NCBI GenBank assembly: GCA_049642465.1
Contig: JBAROV010000168.1
Location: 1-64,000 of the forward strand
Reading direction: 5' to 3'
Length of the DNA stretch: 64,000 bases
Origin: CAWDPQ01 sp049642465
Lineage (GTDB): Bacteria; Acidobacteriota; Vicinamibacteria; Vicinamibacterales; 2-12-FULL-66-21
Shown here: one piece after another, positions 43,653 through 52,302 of the stretch
How positions within the stretch are numbered: position 1 is the stretch's first letter
Layout: each line of letters begins with the position of its first letter
Program-made: the position numbers and the translations under genes
Notes under the pieces: model-generated
What the model saw: only the letters and a program-made list of their open reading frames with translations
What the model was told of the DNA's origin: nothing
Database searches by the model: none

Positions 43653-44942
43653 TCAGACCAGCTCGTCTATGGGCAGCCGTTCACTTCTCGAGGCCCGAAT
43701 CCCGAGAACGAGCGCTGTCGCGAGAAGAAACAGCCCAAACTCGGGGAGTTCAATCCACCACGGCACTATCCACCGCGCGCCGTGCCGCGAGCGTTCCCAG
43801 ACCAGATATACGGGCAGTGACGTCAGCGTCCAGACGAGAAGCGGGACATTACCGCGCGACCACAGGAAGGGGGTGAAATAGAGCAAGTACCACGGGTAGA
43901 TCACAGGGGCACAAATCAGCGAGACGGCCATCGGCCATGCCCATGCGGCCGGTGTGCTGCGTCCCAGTCGCTTCCGGGCCCAGACGGCGACAGCAACGCC
44001 CGCCAGCAGCGCGAAGCCGGCTGCGACTTGTGGTGGCGCGACCGCGGCGATGGTTCGGAAGACCGGGCCATTGAAACGGACGTGCGCCACGACACTTGGA
44101 ACAGCGCCGAGCGGCGGGCGAAAACCGTCGCTGAACGGCAAATAGATCAGCGTGCCCACCGCCAGGGCAAGCGCCCCATCGGTCCAGCGAATCCGACGCC
44201 AGTACAACGGCACGAGGACAATCGGCAGCAGTTTGGTGGCAATGGCAAACACGAGCGTCAGCGTGGCGAGTCGCGTGCGCTGCCGCGTCAAGAAGTACGC
44301 CGAGGCGCAAATCCACAGCGCACCTAACGCGTCGATGTGACCGCTGTGCGCGACTTCGAGGATGACCAGTGGGTTCCAGGCGTAGATCAGCGCCAGCCAC
44401 GGAGAGAGGTCCAGGGCGACGAGCCACCGCCACAACACCGCAATCGTGAGCAGATCGCAGAGGACGAGTGCGATCTTCATGAAAATCGGCGATTCCCCAA
44501 TCGACACGACGAGTCGAAAGAACAACTGCGCGCCAGGAGGGTACGGCGTCATGGTCCGCAGGCTCGGCATCCGCCGGGTCTCGTCGGTGTGCGTGTGCGC
44601 GACACGTGGGTCTGAAGGGACGACCTCATACGGACTGAATCCATATCGCTGCACGCGTCCGTCCCAGATGTAGCGAACCATGTCACTGTCGGCACCGACC
44701 GGTGCGAGGGCAGGCGGAATGCGAAAGGCCAAAGCAAAGAGAAAAGCCGTCAGGAGCAAACGGCGTGAGGCAGGCGGCCTTCCAGCCATACCCCGCAGCA
44801 TCACGACGTAGCCCACCGTCATGGTGGCCGCGCAGGCGAAAAACACCGGGGAACCGAGCGGCGCCTCCGAAAGAATGAGGACGAGAATCGCGAGCAGATA
44901 GGCGGAGCCGGTCACGAACAGCCGGCGTGAGAGGTCGGACAA
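43653..44942 (-). CDS. GT-C-fold membrane glycosyltransferase (GT87/mannosyltransferase-like)
   Basis: 429 residues with about eleven hydrophobic helices. The first periplasmic loop has the acidic site typical of polyprenyl-phosphate-sugar-dependent transferases (GADSDMVRYIWDGRVQRYGF, then SPYEVVPSDPRVAH). Later segments PYPPGAQLFFRLVV, LIYAWNPLVILEVAHSGHID and FAIATKLLPIVLVPLYWRR match the GT87/DUF2029 group. It probably transfers a sugar from a lipid carrier to an envelope acceptor. The acceptor is unknown. Confidence 0.8.
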   Translation of the reverse strand: MSDLSRRLFVTGSAYLLAILVLILSEAPLGSPVFFACAATMTVGYVVMLRGMAGRPPASRRLLLTAFLFALAFRIPPALAPVGADSDMVRYIWDGRVQRYGFSPYEVVPSDPRVAHTHTDETRRMPSLRTMTPYPPGAQLFFRLVVSIGESPIFMKIALVLCDLLTIAVLWRWLVALDLSPWLALIYAWNPLVILEVAHSGHIDALGALWICASAYFLTRQRTRLATLTLVFAIATKLLPIVLVPLYWRRIRWTDGALALAVGTLIYLPFSDGFRPPLGAVPSVVAHVRFNGPVFRTIAAVAPPQVAAGFALLAGVAVAVWARKRLGRSTPAAWAWPMAVSLICAPVIYPWYLLYFTPFLWSRGNVPLLVWTLTSLPVYLVWERSRHGARWIVPWWIELPEFGLFLLATALVLGIRASRSERLPIDELV

Positions 44943-44993
44943 CCACCTGATTATCGCTGCTTGCGCAGGCGCGTCAAAGTGCGATATCTAGTG

Positions 44994-45025
44994 CTTCCGC
45001 CTGAAGGCGCTTCCGCCTGAAGGTG
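44994..45025. repeat. Two-copy 16-nt palindromic repeat
   Basis: GCTTCCGCCTGAAGGC and GCTTCCGCCTGAAGGT are in tandem. Each unit is itself an inverted repeat (CTTC...GAAG). They lie about 30 bp before the Omp85-like gene and could form two small hairpins in its leader. Confidence 0.7.
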
Positions 45026-45051
45026 GAGCCACTCCAGGAAAAAGAGGTCGC

Positions 45052-46275
45052 ATGCCCCTATCTGCCGCCCGGAGAGGGCTGGCACTGCTCGTCATCACTG
45101 CCTCGTCTGCTTACATCGCCGCTCCTGTCTCGGCTCAAACGGCGGAGACTCGCGCGGCGGAAATCGAGCGGCAGCAGGCAGAGAAGGCGCAGAACGTCGC
45201 GCCGTATCAGAGAAGCTGGGCGGAGCGCCAGCTCCTCAGCATCGAAGAAGCCGGCGGGTTCAACGTCGCTCGCGGCTTTTTCGTGACCTTCGGCGACATC
45301 AAACAAGGCTCGAGCGTCGCCCTCGGCCCCGCCTACGGCAAGACGTTGAACAACGGCGCAATCGTCATCGCGAAAGCGGCGTACTCCATTCGCGAGTTCA
45401 AGCTGGTGCAGCTCTTCGCGCAGGCCCCGCCGCTGGCAGGCGGACGGCTCATCATCAACGGTCGCGCGCGGTGGCAGGACGCGCCGGAGCTCGCGGTCTA
45501 TCCGCTTGGCCCCTCCTCGCCCAAGACCCGATCCAATTACTCCGAGGAGAAGACCGAGGTCAGCGGGCAGGCACTGCTGTCACCCATGCCGTTCATCCGT
45601 CTGGGCGCCGGAACGGCGTTCGAGACATTCGACACCGCAGGGGCGAGCAATGGCCGGCACCCGTCAGTTGATGAGTTCTTCACCTCCACCGAGATGCCCG
45701 GCATCAATGCCGATCCGGAGTACCTCCATTCGTTCGTGACCGCCGGTATCGACAGCCGAACGGGAGTCGGCTTCAGCCGCACGGGAACGCTGCTGCAGGC
45801 GACGTGGCATGACTATCGACAACAGAACGACGGCCCGTTTACGTTCCGCCGGCTCGATGGGATCGCCCGTCAATTGATTCCGATTCTGCACGGCAATTGG
45901 GTGATCGACCTTTCCGTCCGAGCGTCAACCACCGACGTGGACGCAGGGCAGGAAGTCCCGTTCTTCCTGATGCCGGATCTGGGCGGGGCCGGCGAACTGC
46001 GCGGATTCTCGAACTATCGCTTTCGCGACAGGCATTCGATCATCGGTACCGCCGAATACCGCTGGTACGTGCAGGAATACGTCGAGATGGCCATCTTCTA
46101 CGACGCGGGCAAGGTGGTCTCACGCCGCGGCGATCTCGACTTCACCGGTCTCAAGAGCGACGTCGGGATTGGTCTGCGCTTCCACTCGCCGCGCGCGACC
46201 GTGCTTCGGTTCGAAGTCGCGCGCAGCAACGAGGGACTGCGTCTCATTTTCGGGTTCGAGGCGGCGATCAAGTAG
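45052..46275 (+). CDS. Omp85-like outer-membrane beta-barrel protein
   Basis: 407 residues. Signal peptide ending AAPVSAQT, a short helical stretch (AAEIERQQAEKAQNVAPYQR), then amphipathic beta strands to the end. The C-terminal portion has the Omp85/TamA barrel hallmark GELRGFSNYRFRDRHSIIGT followed by AEYRWYVQEYVEMAIFYDAG and GLKSDVGIGLRFHSP. No POTRA domain is present, so it is a barrel-only member. It lies 28 bp upstream of the kinase-like gene in the same direction, which suggests joint function at the outer membrane. Confidence 0.78.
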   Translation: MPLSAARRGLALLVITASSAYIAAPVSAQTAETRAAEIERQQAEKAQNVAPYQRSWAERQLLSIEEAGGFNVARGFFVTFGDIKQGSSVALGPAYGKTLNNGAIVIAKAAYSIREFKLVQLFAQAPPLAGGRLIINGRARWQDAPELAVYPLGPSSPKTRSNYSEEKTEVSGQALLSPMPFIRLGAGTAFETFDTAGASNGRHPSVDEFFTSTEMPGINADPEYLHSFVTAGIDSRTGVGFSRTGTLLQATWHDYRQQNDGPFTFRRLDGIARQLIPILHGNWVIDLSVRASTTDVDAGQEVPFFLMPDLGGAGELRGFSNYRFRDRHSIIGTAEYRWYVQEYVEMAIFYDAGKVVSRRGDLDFTGLKSDVGIGLRFHSPRATVLRFEVARSNEGLRLIFGFEAAIK

Positions 46276-46303
46276 CCAGGTTCGGTAGGGCTGGGGTAGC
46301 TGA

Positions 46304-47995
46304 ATGTTGAAACGCGGCACTTGTGTTTTCGTGGCGCTCGTCGCAGCCGGTGTTCTGACGGCGGGGCAGGAACGTACGGCTCCTCGGTTCTATGGCGACG
46401 ATCCCATCGCGCGTGTCACCGACACGCAGGATGCATCGAAGGTGCAGCCTCGTGACATCGCGCTCTATTACGACGCCATCATCAACCTGTTTGGACGGCC
46501 GGGGAAAAGCGAAGTCGTCCGCGCGGAGAGCGTCAATACGATAGACGAGGTGCCGGATTCCAGTTGGTTCACGAACCGCCTGGGTTCGCGCCCGGTCACC
46601 GCCGACGAGATCACGCGTGGACCAAACGACGATCGTGGCCCGGCGTCTGGAAAGTGGCTCGTTCATCGTAAGGCAAACGGCGTCTCGCCGGGTTTTACGA
46701 TCGACGATCCTCGCGGCCGGCGGTACTTCATCAAGTTCGATCCGCCCGGATACCCCGAGCTCGGAACCGCAACCGAAGTCATCGTGACGCGGTTGTTCTA
46801 CGCCCTTGGCTATTACGTGCCGCAGAGTTCGATCGTCACGCTTCGGTCTGAGGATCTCGAGATTGCCGGCGACGCCGAGGTGCGCACCACGGGTGGTGGT
46901 CGTCGGCGGATGCGCCATTCAGATATCGAGGAGCAGCTGAGCCGGGCGCACCGAAATGCCGACGGCACCTATCGCGTAGTGGCCGGCGAGGGGTTGCCGC
47001 GGCCGGTAGAAGGGTTCAAGTACGAGGGAACGCGTTCGGACGATCCCAATGACGTCATCCCTCATGAAGATCGACGCGAGCTGCGAGGGCTGCGCGTCTT
47101 CAGCGCCTGGGTCAACCACACGGACGCGAAGGCGATCAACTCACTCGATACCCTGGTTACGGAAAACGGCCGCACGTTCGTGCGTCATCATTTGATCGAC
47201 TTCAACGCGGCATTGGGCAGCGCGGGCATTGGGCCGCGCGATCGGCGCGACGGTTACGAGTACATCGTTGAAACCGGACCCGCCAAGAAGGCGCTGCCTG
47301 CATTCGGCTTCGCTGTTCGTCCATGGATGACGATTGACTATCCGAGGTATCGGGGCATCGGGCGATTCGAGTCCGCTCGGTTCGTCCCCGAAGAGTGGCG
47401 GCCACGAGTTCCAAACCCCGCGTACATCCGATCACGTGCGGACGATACCTTCTGGGCGGCGCGAAAACTCATGGCCATGTCAGACGATCTCATCCGCGCG
47501 GCGGTGCGCGCAGGACAATTGACCGATCCCGTCGCCGAAAAGTTCTTGACTGACGCCCTGATCGAACGCCGGAACAAGATCGGTCGCGCGTGGCTCACCG
47601 CCGTCAACCCGATTGTCGATCCGGCGCTCGCCGCCGATGGCAGTCTGACATTTCAGAATGCGGCCGTCGCGCACGGCTTTGCGTCCGCGCCGCGCGGCTA
47701 CGCTGCCGTGTGGCACACGTACGACAACGAGGCGGGGTCAGCCACACGGATTGGGGAAACAGAATCCCAGGGCGCGCAACTTCGGGCGCCGTCAATCCCG
47801 TCCAGCGCGCGGTTCATTCGCGTCGATATCCGCGCGGTGAATCCTGCCAACGCCGCGCTCGCCAGTTGGTCGCAGCCCGTGCACGCGTACTTCCGCCGCG
47901 CCGGGAGTGGCTGGGAGCTTGTTGGCTTCAACCGGATGCCGGATGCGCCGCCAATGCGGCCTGGGCTCGTGGGCGCGGAGCCGGTGCGTCGCTAG
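46304..47995 (+). CDS. Exported kinase-fold-like protein
   Basis: 563 residues with a signal peptide (LKRGTCVFVALVAAGVLTAG). Kinase landmarks in order: Lys in RRYFIKFDPPG (K144), Glu in TATEVIVTRLFYALG (E158), H-T-D-A-K-A-I-N (272-279) matching the catalytic D..[RHK]..N loop of PI3K/HipA/CotH-like kinases, and I-D-F-N (298-301) in the DFG position. A C-terminal beta domain (residues about 430-550) looks fibronectin-like. It resembles the C-terminal part of the protein at 35427. It may phosphorylate an envelope substrate, or be an inactive kinase-fold binding protein. Its stop is directly adjacent to the stop of the opposing gene. Confidence 0.65.
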   Translation: MLKRGTCVFVALVAAGVLTAGQERTAPRFYGDDPIARVTDTQDASKVQPRDIALYYDAIINLFGRPGKSEVVRAESVNTIDEVPDSSWFTNRLGSRPVTADEITRGPNDDRGPASGKWLVHRKANGVSPGFTIDDPRGRRYFIKFDPPGYPELGTATEVIVTRLFYALGYYVPQSSIVTLRSEDLEIAGDAEVRTTGGGRRRMRHSDIEEQLSRAHRNADGTYRVVAGEGLPRPVEGFKYEGTRSDDPNDVIPHEDRRELRGLRVFSAWVNHTDAKAINSLDTLVTENGRTFVRHHLIDFNAALGSAGIGPRDRRDGYEYIVETGPAKKALPAFGFAVRPWMTIDYPRYRGIGRFESARFVPEEWRPRVPNPAYIRSRADDTFWAARKLMAMSDDLIRAAVRAGQLTDPVAEKFLTDALIERRNKIGRAWLTAVNPIVDPALAADGSLTFQNAAVAHGFASAPRGYAAVWHTYDNEAGSATRIGETESQGAQLRAPSIPSSARFIRVDIRAVNPANAALASWSQPVHAYFRRAGSGWELVGFNRMPDAPPMRPGLVGAEPVRR

Positions 47996-48571
47996 TCAGC
48001 TTCCAGCGACCGGCTTCCAGTTTCCAGCTTCCGGCGGACGTCCGCGCAGCACCCGTCTGACGCCTTCAACCGTCAAGCCGAACACGACGTGTGAGCCGAG
48101 CGCGGCGAGATGTCGAGACAACGGGTAGTTGGTGGGGGGAGCCGACAGCCCCGCGAGCGGTACGCCGATCTCGCCGGCCGCCAGCCACACCGCCGTGCCG
48201 AACGGGACCCCGGCGCCAGCCGTCGTCGATGGTTGAGTTTCAGCCGCGGCACCGTACATGGCGCCCATGAACGCGCCGAACAGGTAGTGCATAATCGGGC
48301 CGCCGACTTCCTTTTCCTCCTCGTTCAACGGCCGCCCAATCACGGGCGCGGCAACCGCAGAGGCCACCTGCATCGAGGCAGGTTCGTCAGGAAACGTGCC
48401 ATCGGTGTCGTTTGGTGTTGCAGCCTGTCGTCGGTGACTGTGCGCATCGCCCGGTCGGAAGCCTCCGCCTCCGATCACATGGTTGAACCGGACCATCGCC
48501 CACGATCCAGCTAATCCCGCAACCGCGCCGGCCAGCGCACCCAGAACCGGATTCCCCTGCCGCATACCCAT
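47996..48571 (-). CDS. DUF1440 (YagU-like) membrane protein
   Basis: 191 residues from ATG 48571, which has GGAGG six bases upstream; upstream in-frame sequence is repeat-rich noise. Three or so hydrophobic helices with Gly/Ala packing: NPVLGALAGAVAGLAGSWAM, PIMHYLFGAFMGAMYGAAAE and AVWLAAGEIGVPLAGLS. These match DUF1440 inner-membrane proteins, linked in E. coli to acid tolerance. The last ten codons are written in a GGAAGCTG/GGAAACTG heptamer array, so the C-terminus has been shaped by the repeat. Confidence 0.75.
   Translation of the reverse strand: MGMRQGNPVLGALAGAVAGLAGSWAMVRFNHVIGGGGFRPGDAHSHRRQAATPNDTDGTFPDEPASMQVASAVAAPVIGRPLNEEEKEVGGPIMHYLFGAFMGAMYGAAAETQPSTTAGAGVPFGTAVWLAAGEIGVPLAGLSAPPTNYPLSRHLAALGSHVVFGLTVEGVRRVLRGRPPEAGNWKPVAGS
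47997..48032. repeat. 7-nt CTTCCAG array overlapping a gene end
   Basis: GCTTCCAG, CGACCGG, CTTCCAG, TTTCCAG, CTTCCGG run with a 7-nt step across the C-terminal codons of the DUF1440 gene, right at the convergent stop codons. A related inverted piece (CTGGCAGCCGGAAGCGGAAGCTGAAG) occurs at about 48668-48693 on the other side of the same gene. Confidence 0.65.
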
Positions 48572-48698
48572 GAGCGTCCTCCGGTCGGGTTTGAAGCACG
48601 GTGCATGCCGCCATTCGACTCGCGTCACGGAACTTTCGAGCCGGGAGGCTCGCTCATGGCGGGCCGACAGCTGGCAGCCGGAAGCGGAAGCTGAAGCC

Positions 48699-50021
48699 TC
48701 ACTGTTCCGCCAGCGCACGAAAAGCCGAAGCGCGGCAGCCCGTACGGCCCTCGAATTTGCGCAGGGCGCGGGTGATTTGATCTCGATCGCACGGATGAGT
48801 GAGCACCACGGAGTGGTGCCCGCTGGCAACCTGACTCGCCCGCTTCAACTCAACGCCGAATGACGCCAGGCAGCTGTGCTGCCCGACGACGCCGGGCAAC
48901 CGCACGAACCATCCCGTCCGCGCAGGCTGGACCCGCAGGGGTTGTGATTCGCTGACCGCGAGTTCTGCCGTTCGCCCGCCCATTTGCGCTGATCGAATCC
49001 GCCCGGTCGCGTCAGGCCGTGGGTGGCACTCGTCGGCAATCTCCGTCGCATCATCCAACAGCGTGGCGGCAGTCACGGACGGTCCGGCGCCTGGTCCAGC
49101 GAAGAAGAGTTCCCCATGAGAGCGGTTACGCAGCAGGACGGCGTTTTGAACGCCATCAACACGCGATAGCGGATGTGAGTTCGGCACGAACGCCGGTCCG
49201 GCAAATGCCGAACACTCGTCATCGTGCCATTCAGCGTGGACGATCGGCTTGAGGACGCCGCCGAACTCCCGCGCCGCCTCGAGGTCGCCGCGTGAAATTG
49301 TGTCGATCCCGCTGGGTTCGATTTGCCTGGGTGAGACGCTCCCTTGTCGGAAGTGTCGTATCAACACACACAGCTTCTCGGCGGCATCGGTGCCATTGAT
49401 ATCGCTTGATGGATCGGGTTCTGCGTAGCCGCAACGCTGGGCCTCGGCCAGTGCGACCGCAAAAACCGTTTGACCGTCTGACATCCGCGAAAGGATGTAG
49501 TTCGTCGTGCCGTTGACGATTCCGGACAGCTCGGCGATCGCGCGCGCGAGTGGACGGCGGCTGAACGTACCGAGAAACGGAACGCCTGCGACGACGGCCG
49601 CCTCGTAGCGGAGCGGCACCCCCTGGCGGTCTGCCGCCGCGAGCAATTCGGCGCCGTGTGCCGCGAGGAGGGACTTGTTTGCGGTGACGACCGGAATACC
49701 GCGTTCGATCGCGCTGAGCACGAGCGTGCGGGCCGGCTCGAGTCCACCAAGCGCCTCAATCACGATGTCGGGACGGTCATGGAATGTGACGATCGGATCG
49801 GATGTCAACGAAACGTGCGCGGCACTCGGCCGCTCGCGCGTTACATCGCGCACGAGGCCAGATGTGATTGTGAAGCGCCTCGCAAGCGGCCCCGTTCGAA
49901 GGAATGCGGCAACCGCACCGCCGACCTGACCCACCCCCAGCAGTGCAATTCGAATAGCCGAAGGTGCAGACGTGAGGGTGGGCGCATCAGCACGCACCGC
50001 ATCGACAACAACTGTGGACAT
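48699..50021 (-). CDS. hom: Homoserine dehydrogenase
   Basis: 440 residues from ATG 50021, with GAGGA (50027-50031) as ribosome site. The NAD(P) fold begins IRIALLGVGQVGGAVAAFL. The catalytic domain has PVVTANKSLLAAHGAELLAA, LRYEAAVVAGVPFLGTF, GIVNGTTNYILSRM, AQRCGYAEPDPSSDINGTDA and AEKLCVLI, all diagnostic. A C-terminal ACT-like regulatory part follows. It reduces aspartate semialdehyde to homoserine, the branch point to threonine and methionine. A SAM-I riboswitch lies 100 nt upstream on the same strand, tying expression to methionine/SAM status. Confidence 0.95.
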   Translation of the reverse strand: MSTVVVDAVRADAPTLTSAPSAIRIALLGVGQVGGAVAAFLRTGPLARRFTITSGLVRDVTRERPSAAHVSLTSDPIVTFHDRPDIVIEALGGLEPARTLVLSAIERGIPVVTANKSLLAAHGAELLAAADRQGVPLRYEAAVVAGVPFLGTFSRRPLARAIAELSGIVNGTTNYILSRMSDGQTVFAVALAEAQRCGYAEPDPSSDINGTDAAEKLCVLIRHFRQGSVSPRQIEPSGIDTISRGDLEAAREFGGVLKPIVHAEWHDDECSAFAGPAFVPNSHPLSRVDGVQNAVLLRNRSHGELFFAGPGAGPSVTAATLLDDATEIADECHPRPDATGRIRSAQMGGRTAELAVSESQPLRVQPARTGWFVRLPGVVGQHSCLASFGVELKRASQVASGHHSVVLTHPCDRDQITRALRKFEGRTGCRASAFRALAEQ

Positions 50022-50037
50022 GACGGTCCTCGTCCGG

Positions 50038-50072
50038 GCGCGCACCATCGAGTCGCAGACGCATGGGCGCGC
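50038..50072 (-). promoter_or_regulatory. Hairpin next to the hom ribosome site (possible riboswitch expression platform)
   Basis: On the minus strand GCGCGCCCAT (50072-50063) can pair with ATGGTGCGCGC (50048-50038) with one bulge. The stem ends seven bases before the GAGGA ribosome site of hom. With the second small hairpin at 50098-50111 (AGACC/GGTCT) this forms the region between aptamer and start codon. No U-run follows, so translational rather than transcriptional control is more likely. Confidence 0.5.
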
Positions 50073-50120
50073 AAGTGGGAGCTGAGAGTGACTTCAGAGA
50101 CCGGATGGTCTACCGAGGCT

Positions 50121-50221
50121 CTTATCTCTCCCGGTTTATCGGGCAGGAAGTAGCACCTGGGGCCGTAGCGCCTGGTTGCTGTGGCTTCGTCGGGCCTGTT
50201 CCCTCAGCCACTCTGGATAAG
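50121..50221 (-). promoter_or_regulatory. SAM-I (S-box) riboswitch
   Basis: Reading the minus strand from 50221: CTTATCCAGAGTGGCTGAGG then GA opens the aptamer (P1 strand, kink-turn AGAG...GAGGGA). It is followed by GGCCC, GAAGCC, GCAACC, then GGTGCTA..TCC, and AGATAAG at 50127-50121 which closes P1 by pairing with CTTATC. These are the conserved blocks of the S-box class in the right order and spacing (about 100 nt). It faces hom, not the divergent exporter gene. Binding of S-adenosylmethionine should reduce hom expression. Confidence 0.93.
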
Positions 50222-50341
50222 CGTTCGCGGCGAGCGCGAACGAGAAGAGCGTATGTCACGCCGCGGAATCCTGTCAAACTCGCGTACCAACCGGGGCGCG
50301 GCCTGAAGACGTTTCGCCTGCGCCCTTATGATCTGTCGCGG

Positions 50342-50965
50342 ATGCGCAATCTTCCGATCTGGTCCTTCCTCGCGATCACCGTTCCGCTGGTCCTCAGTCC
50401 TGGAGCATCCACAGCAGTCGTTCTTCGGAACAGTGTGTCGGGTGGCATCAGGGCAGGCGTCGAGACAGCCATCGGCACGAATCTCGGTTCGGTTTGCTAC
50501 GGACTGCTGTCCGCGTTCGGCATGGCATTGACCCTCAGACACCGGCCCTCGATCTGGGAGTTCTTGCGCGTGGGTGGGGCGCTGTATCTCGCGTGGCTCG
50601 GTTTTCACTCGATGTGGCGTGCCGTGTCACCCCACCCGCCGGTGCAGGCGAGCCGCGTGCGCACCATATCCCGCGGACGGCTTGCGCATGCCGTCGAGGG
50701 GTTTGTGACAAACGCTCTCAATCCAGCGATTGCGACGTTCTATCTCATCATCCTGCCGCAGTTCATTCCAAAGGATGCGTCGGCCGTTCGAAGTGCTCTC
50801 GTGCTGACCATGGTGCACGTTGGCCTTGCGGCATCGTGGCACGTGACCTGGGCCGTAGCCGGTGGAACGCTCGCGCACACCCTGGCTTCCGGCAAGCCGC
50901 GTCGTGCCCTTGACGCGGGTACTGGACTGGCTTTGCTGTTTCTTTCCGCCCGAATGCTTTTCTGA
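50342..50965 (+). CDS. LysE/RhtB-family amino-acid exporter
   Basis: 207 residues from ATG 50342. Family features: FLAITVPLVLSPGASTAVVL at the N-terminus, GGIRAGVETAIGTNLGSVCY, FLRVGGALYLAWLGFHSMWR, and GFVTNALNPAIATFYLIILP, with about six membrane helices. RhtB-group members export homoserine, threonine or related compounds. Divergence from hom, with the SAM riboswitch in the shared 320-bp region, makes a homoserine-related substrate plausible but unproven. Upstream in-frame codons run through the riboswitch region and are not used. Confidence 0.85.
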   Translation: MRNLPIWSFLAITVPLVLSPGASTAVVLRNSVSGGIRAGVETAIGTNLGSVCYGLLSAFGMALTLRHRPSIWEFLRVGGALYLAWLGFHSMWRAVSPHPPVQASRVRTISRGRLAHAVEGFVTNALNPAIATFYLIILPQFIPKDASAVRSALVLTMVHVGLAASWHVTWAVAGGTLAHTLASGKPRRALDAGTGLALLFLSARMLF

Positions 50966-51024
50966 CCGGCACCAGGGAACTGACAACTGGCCCGCCTACT
51001 GCATCAGATACATGCAGAGGTGCT

Positions 51025-51537
51025 ATGGCCGAGCTCGAACAGCAAACATCACGCGTGGATGCGCCAGATCCTGGTGAATTGACGGAAACCGAGAAGCGGG
51101 ATCACGTGATCCGGCTAGCCTTTGAGGGCGATCGAGAGCGATATGAGGAGTTCTGCCGCGCAGTCGGCGGCGCGATCCCTCCGGGCACGGGCGTGGTGCT
51201 TCGCGGCAGCGCCGTGACAGGAAAACGGTGGAAGGATGGTGCACCGTTCGATGCCGATGGCCCAGGCACGAGCGATCTGGATCTGACGCTCGTCGGCGAC
51301 GAGGCACTGACGTTCTTCAAAGTGACGGGGTTCTTTGTCCCAGGCGTGCACTCGAGGCCGCTCAGCGATGAAGATCCCGACATTGCTCCCGACCTCGTGC
51401 CGCTCCGCGAGAAACTGATGGCGATGGTCAACCGGCCAGTCAACATCCAGGCGACTCGCGATTTCGTGATGTACTTGCGGGGTGAATTGATCGGTCAGCC
51501 GTATCACACGCTGATCGAGAAGCCCCAAACCGAGTGA
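51025..51537 (+). CDS. Nucleotidyltransferase-fold protein
   Basis: 170 residues. The polymerase-beta-like nucleotidyltransferase signature is present as VVLRGSAVTGKRW followed by GPGTSDLDLTLVG, giving the GS...SDLDL metal site, and PDIAPDLVPLREKLMAMVNR later. It is stand-alone with no added HEPN or PAP domain. The GTG start of the next gene overlaps its stop by four bases. Substrate unknown; small enzymes of this kind modify nucleotides, RNAs, drugs or partner proteins. Confidence 0.78.
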   Translation: MAELEQQTSRVDAPDPGELTETEKRDHVIRLAFEGDRERYEEFCRAVGGAIPPGTGVVLRGSAVTGKRWKDGAPFDADGPGTSDLDLTLVGDEALTFFKVTGFFVPGVHSRPLSDEDPDIAPDLVPLREKLMAMVNRPVNIQATRDFVMYLRGELIGQPYHTLIEKPQTE

Positions 51538-52277
51538 CGTTTCGCCTTCTCACTTACAACATCCGCCACGGAGGTACTGGCCGCGAGGGCCCCCTCCTTG
51601 CGGTGATTCGCGCCTGCAGCCCTGACCTCGTCATCTTTCAGGAGGCGACCAAGCCGGCCGTTGTCGAACGGCTGGCTGAGGGCGCCGACATGAGGGTCTG
51701 CGGTTCCCGTCCACGCGAATCGCTGGCCTTCATGAGCCGTCTGCCGATCCTTCATCGAGAATGGCATCACCCGCGCTTGTCGCGCCACGCGTTTCTTGAA
51801 GTCGTGCCCGAAGGCGATCGGGTCCGTGTCTTCGGCGTGCACCTGAGCGCCGTTCACGCGGCGTGGACCGAACGACGCCGCGTACAGGAACTGCGTGCGC
51901 TCCTGAAAAGCATCGAACGACATCAGCATGGATTCCACGTGCTGGCCGGTGATTTCAACACGCTCGCACCCGGGGAATTGCTCGACATACGACAATTGCC
52001 TCATCGCCTCAAGGCGCTCGTGTGGCTGAGCGGCGGGCGGATTCGCTGGCGCACGATTCAGGTCATCCTCGACGCGCGCTATCGCGATGTCTTCCGTTCC
52101 CTGCAACCGGAGCAAGCAGGCTTGACGTTCCCGACCTGGAGCCCGCATGTTCGCCTGGACTATTTCTTCACGCCCGAAGGTTCTGTCGAGCGCGCCACGG
52201 TCTGTCATGTCGTGGATCACCCTCAGGCGAGAGCCGCATCCGACCATTTCCCCCTGTTCGCGGAGTTCTCCGTGTAG
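51534..52277 (+). CDS. Endonuclease/exonuclease/phosphatase-family protein
   Basis: 247 residues starting at GTG 51534, coupled to the nucleotidyltransferase gene. EEP motifs in order: LLTYNIRHGG, LVIFQEAT, FGVHLSA, VLAGDFNTLAPGEL and ASDHFPLFAEF, with the metal-binding Asp/Asn/His residues kept. The protein is cytoplasmic. It could be a nuclease or a phosphodiesterase that reverses what the coupled nucleotidyltransferase does (inference from coupling). Confidence 0.85.
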   Translation: MTFRLLTYNIRHGGTGREGPLLAVIRACSPDLVIFQEATKPAVVERLAEGADMRVCGSRPRESLAFMSRLPILHREWHHPRLSRHAFLEVVPEGDRVRVFGVHLSAVHAAWTERRRVQELRALLKSIERHQHGFHVLAGDFNTLAPGELLDIRQLPHRLKALVWLSGGRIRWRTIQVILDARYRDVFRSLQPEQAGLTFPTWSPHVRLDYFFTPEGSVERATVCHVVDHPQARAASDHFPLFAEFSV

Positions 52278-52302
52278 GTTTCGCACTAAAATAGGCTGTG
52301 TT

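Noticed and set aside
50121..50221. Riboswitch control of the divergent LysE-type gene
   Set aside because: The conserved SAM-I blocks read only on the minus strand, towards hom.
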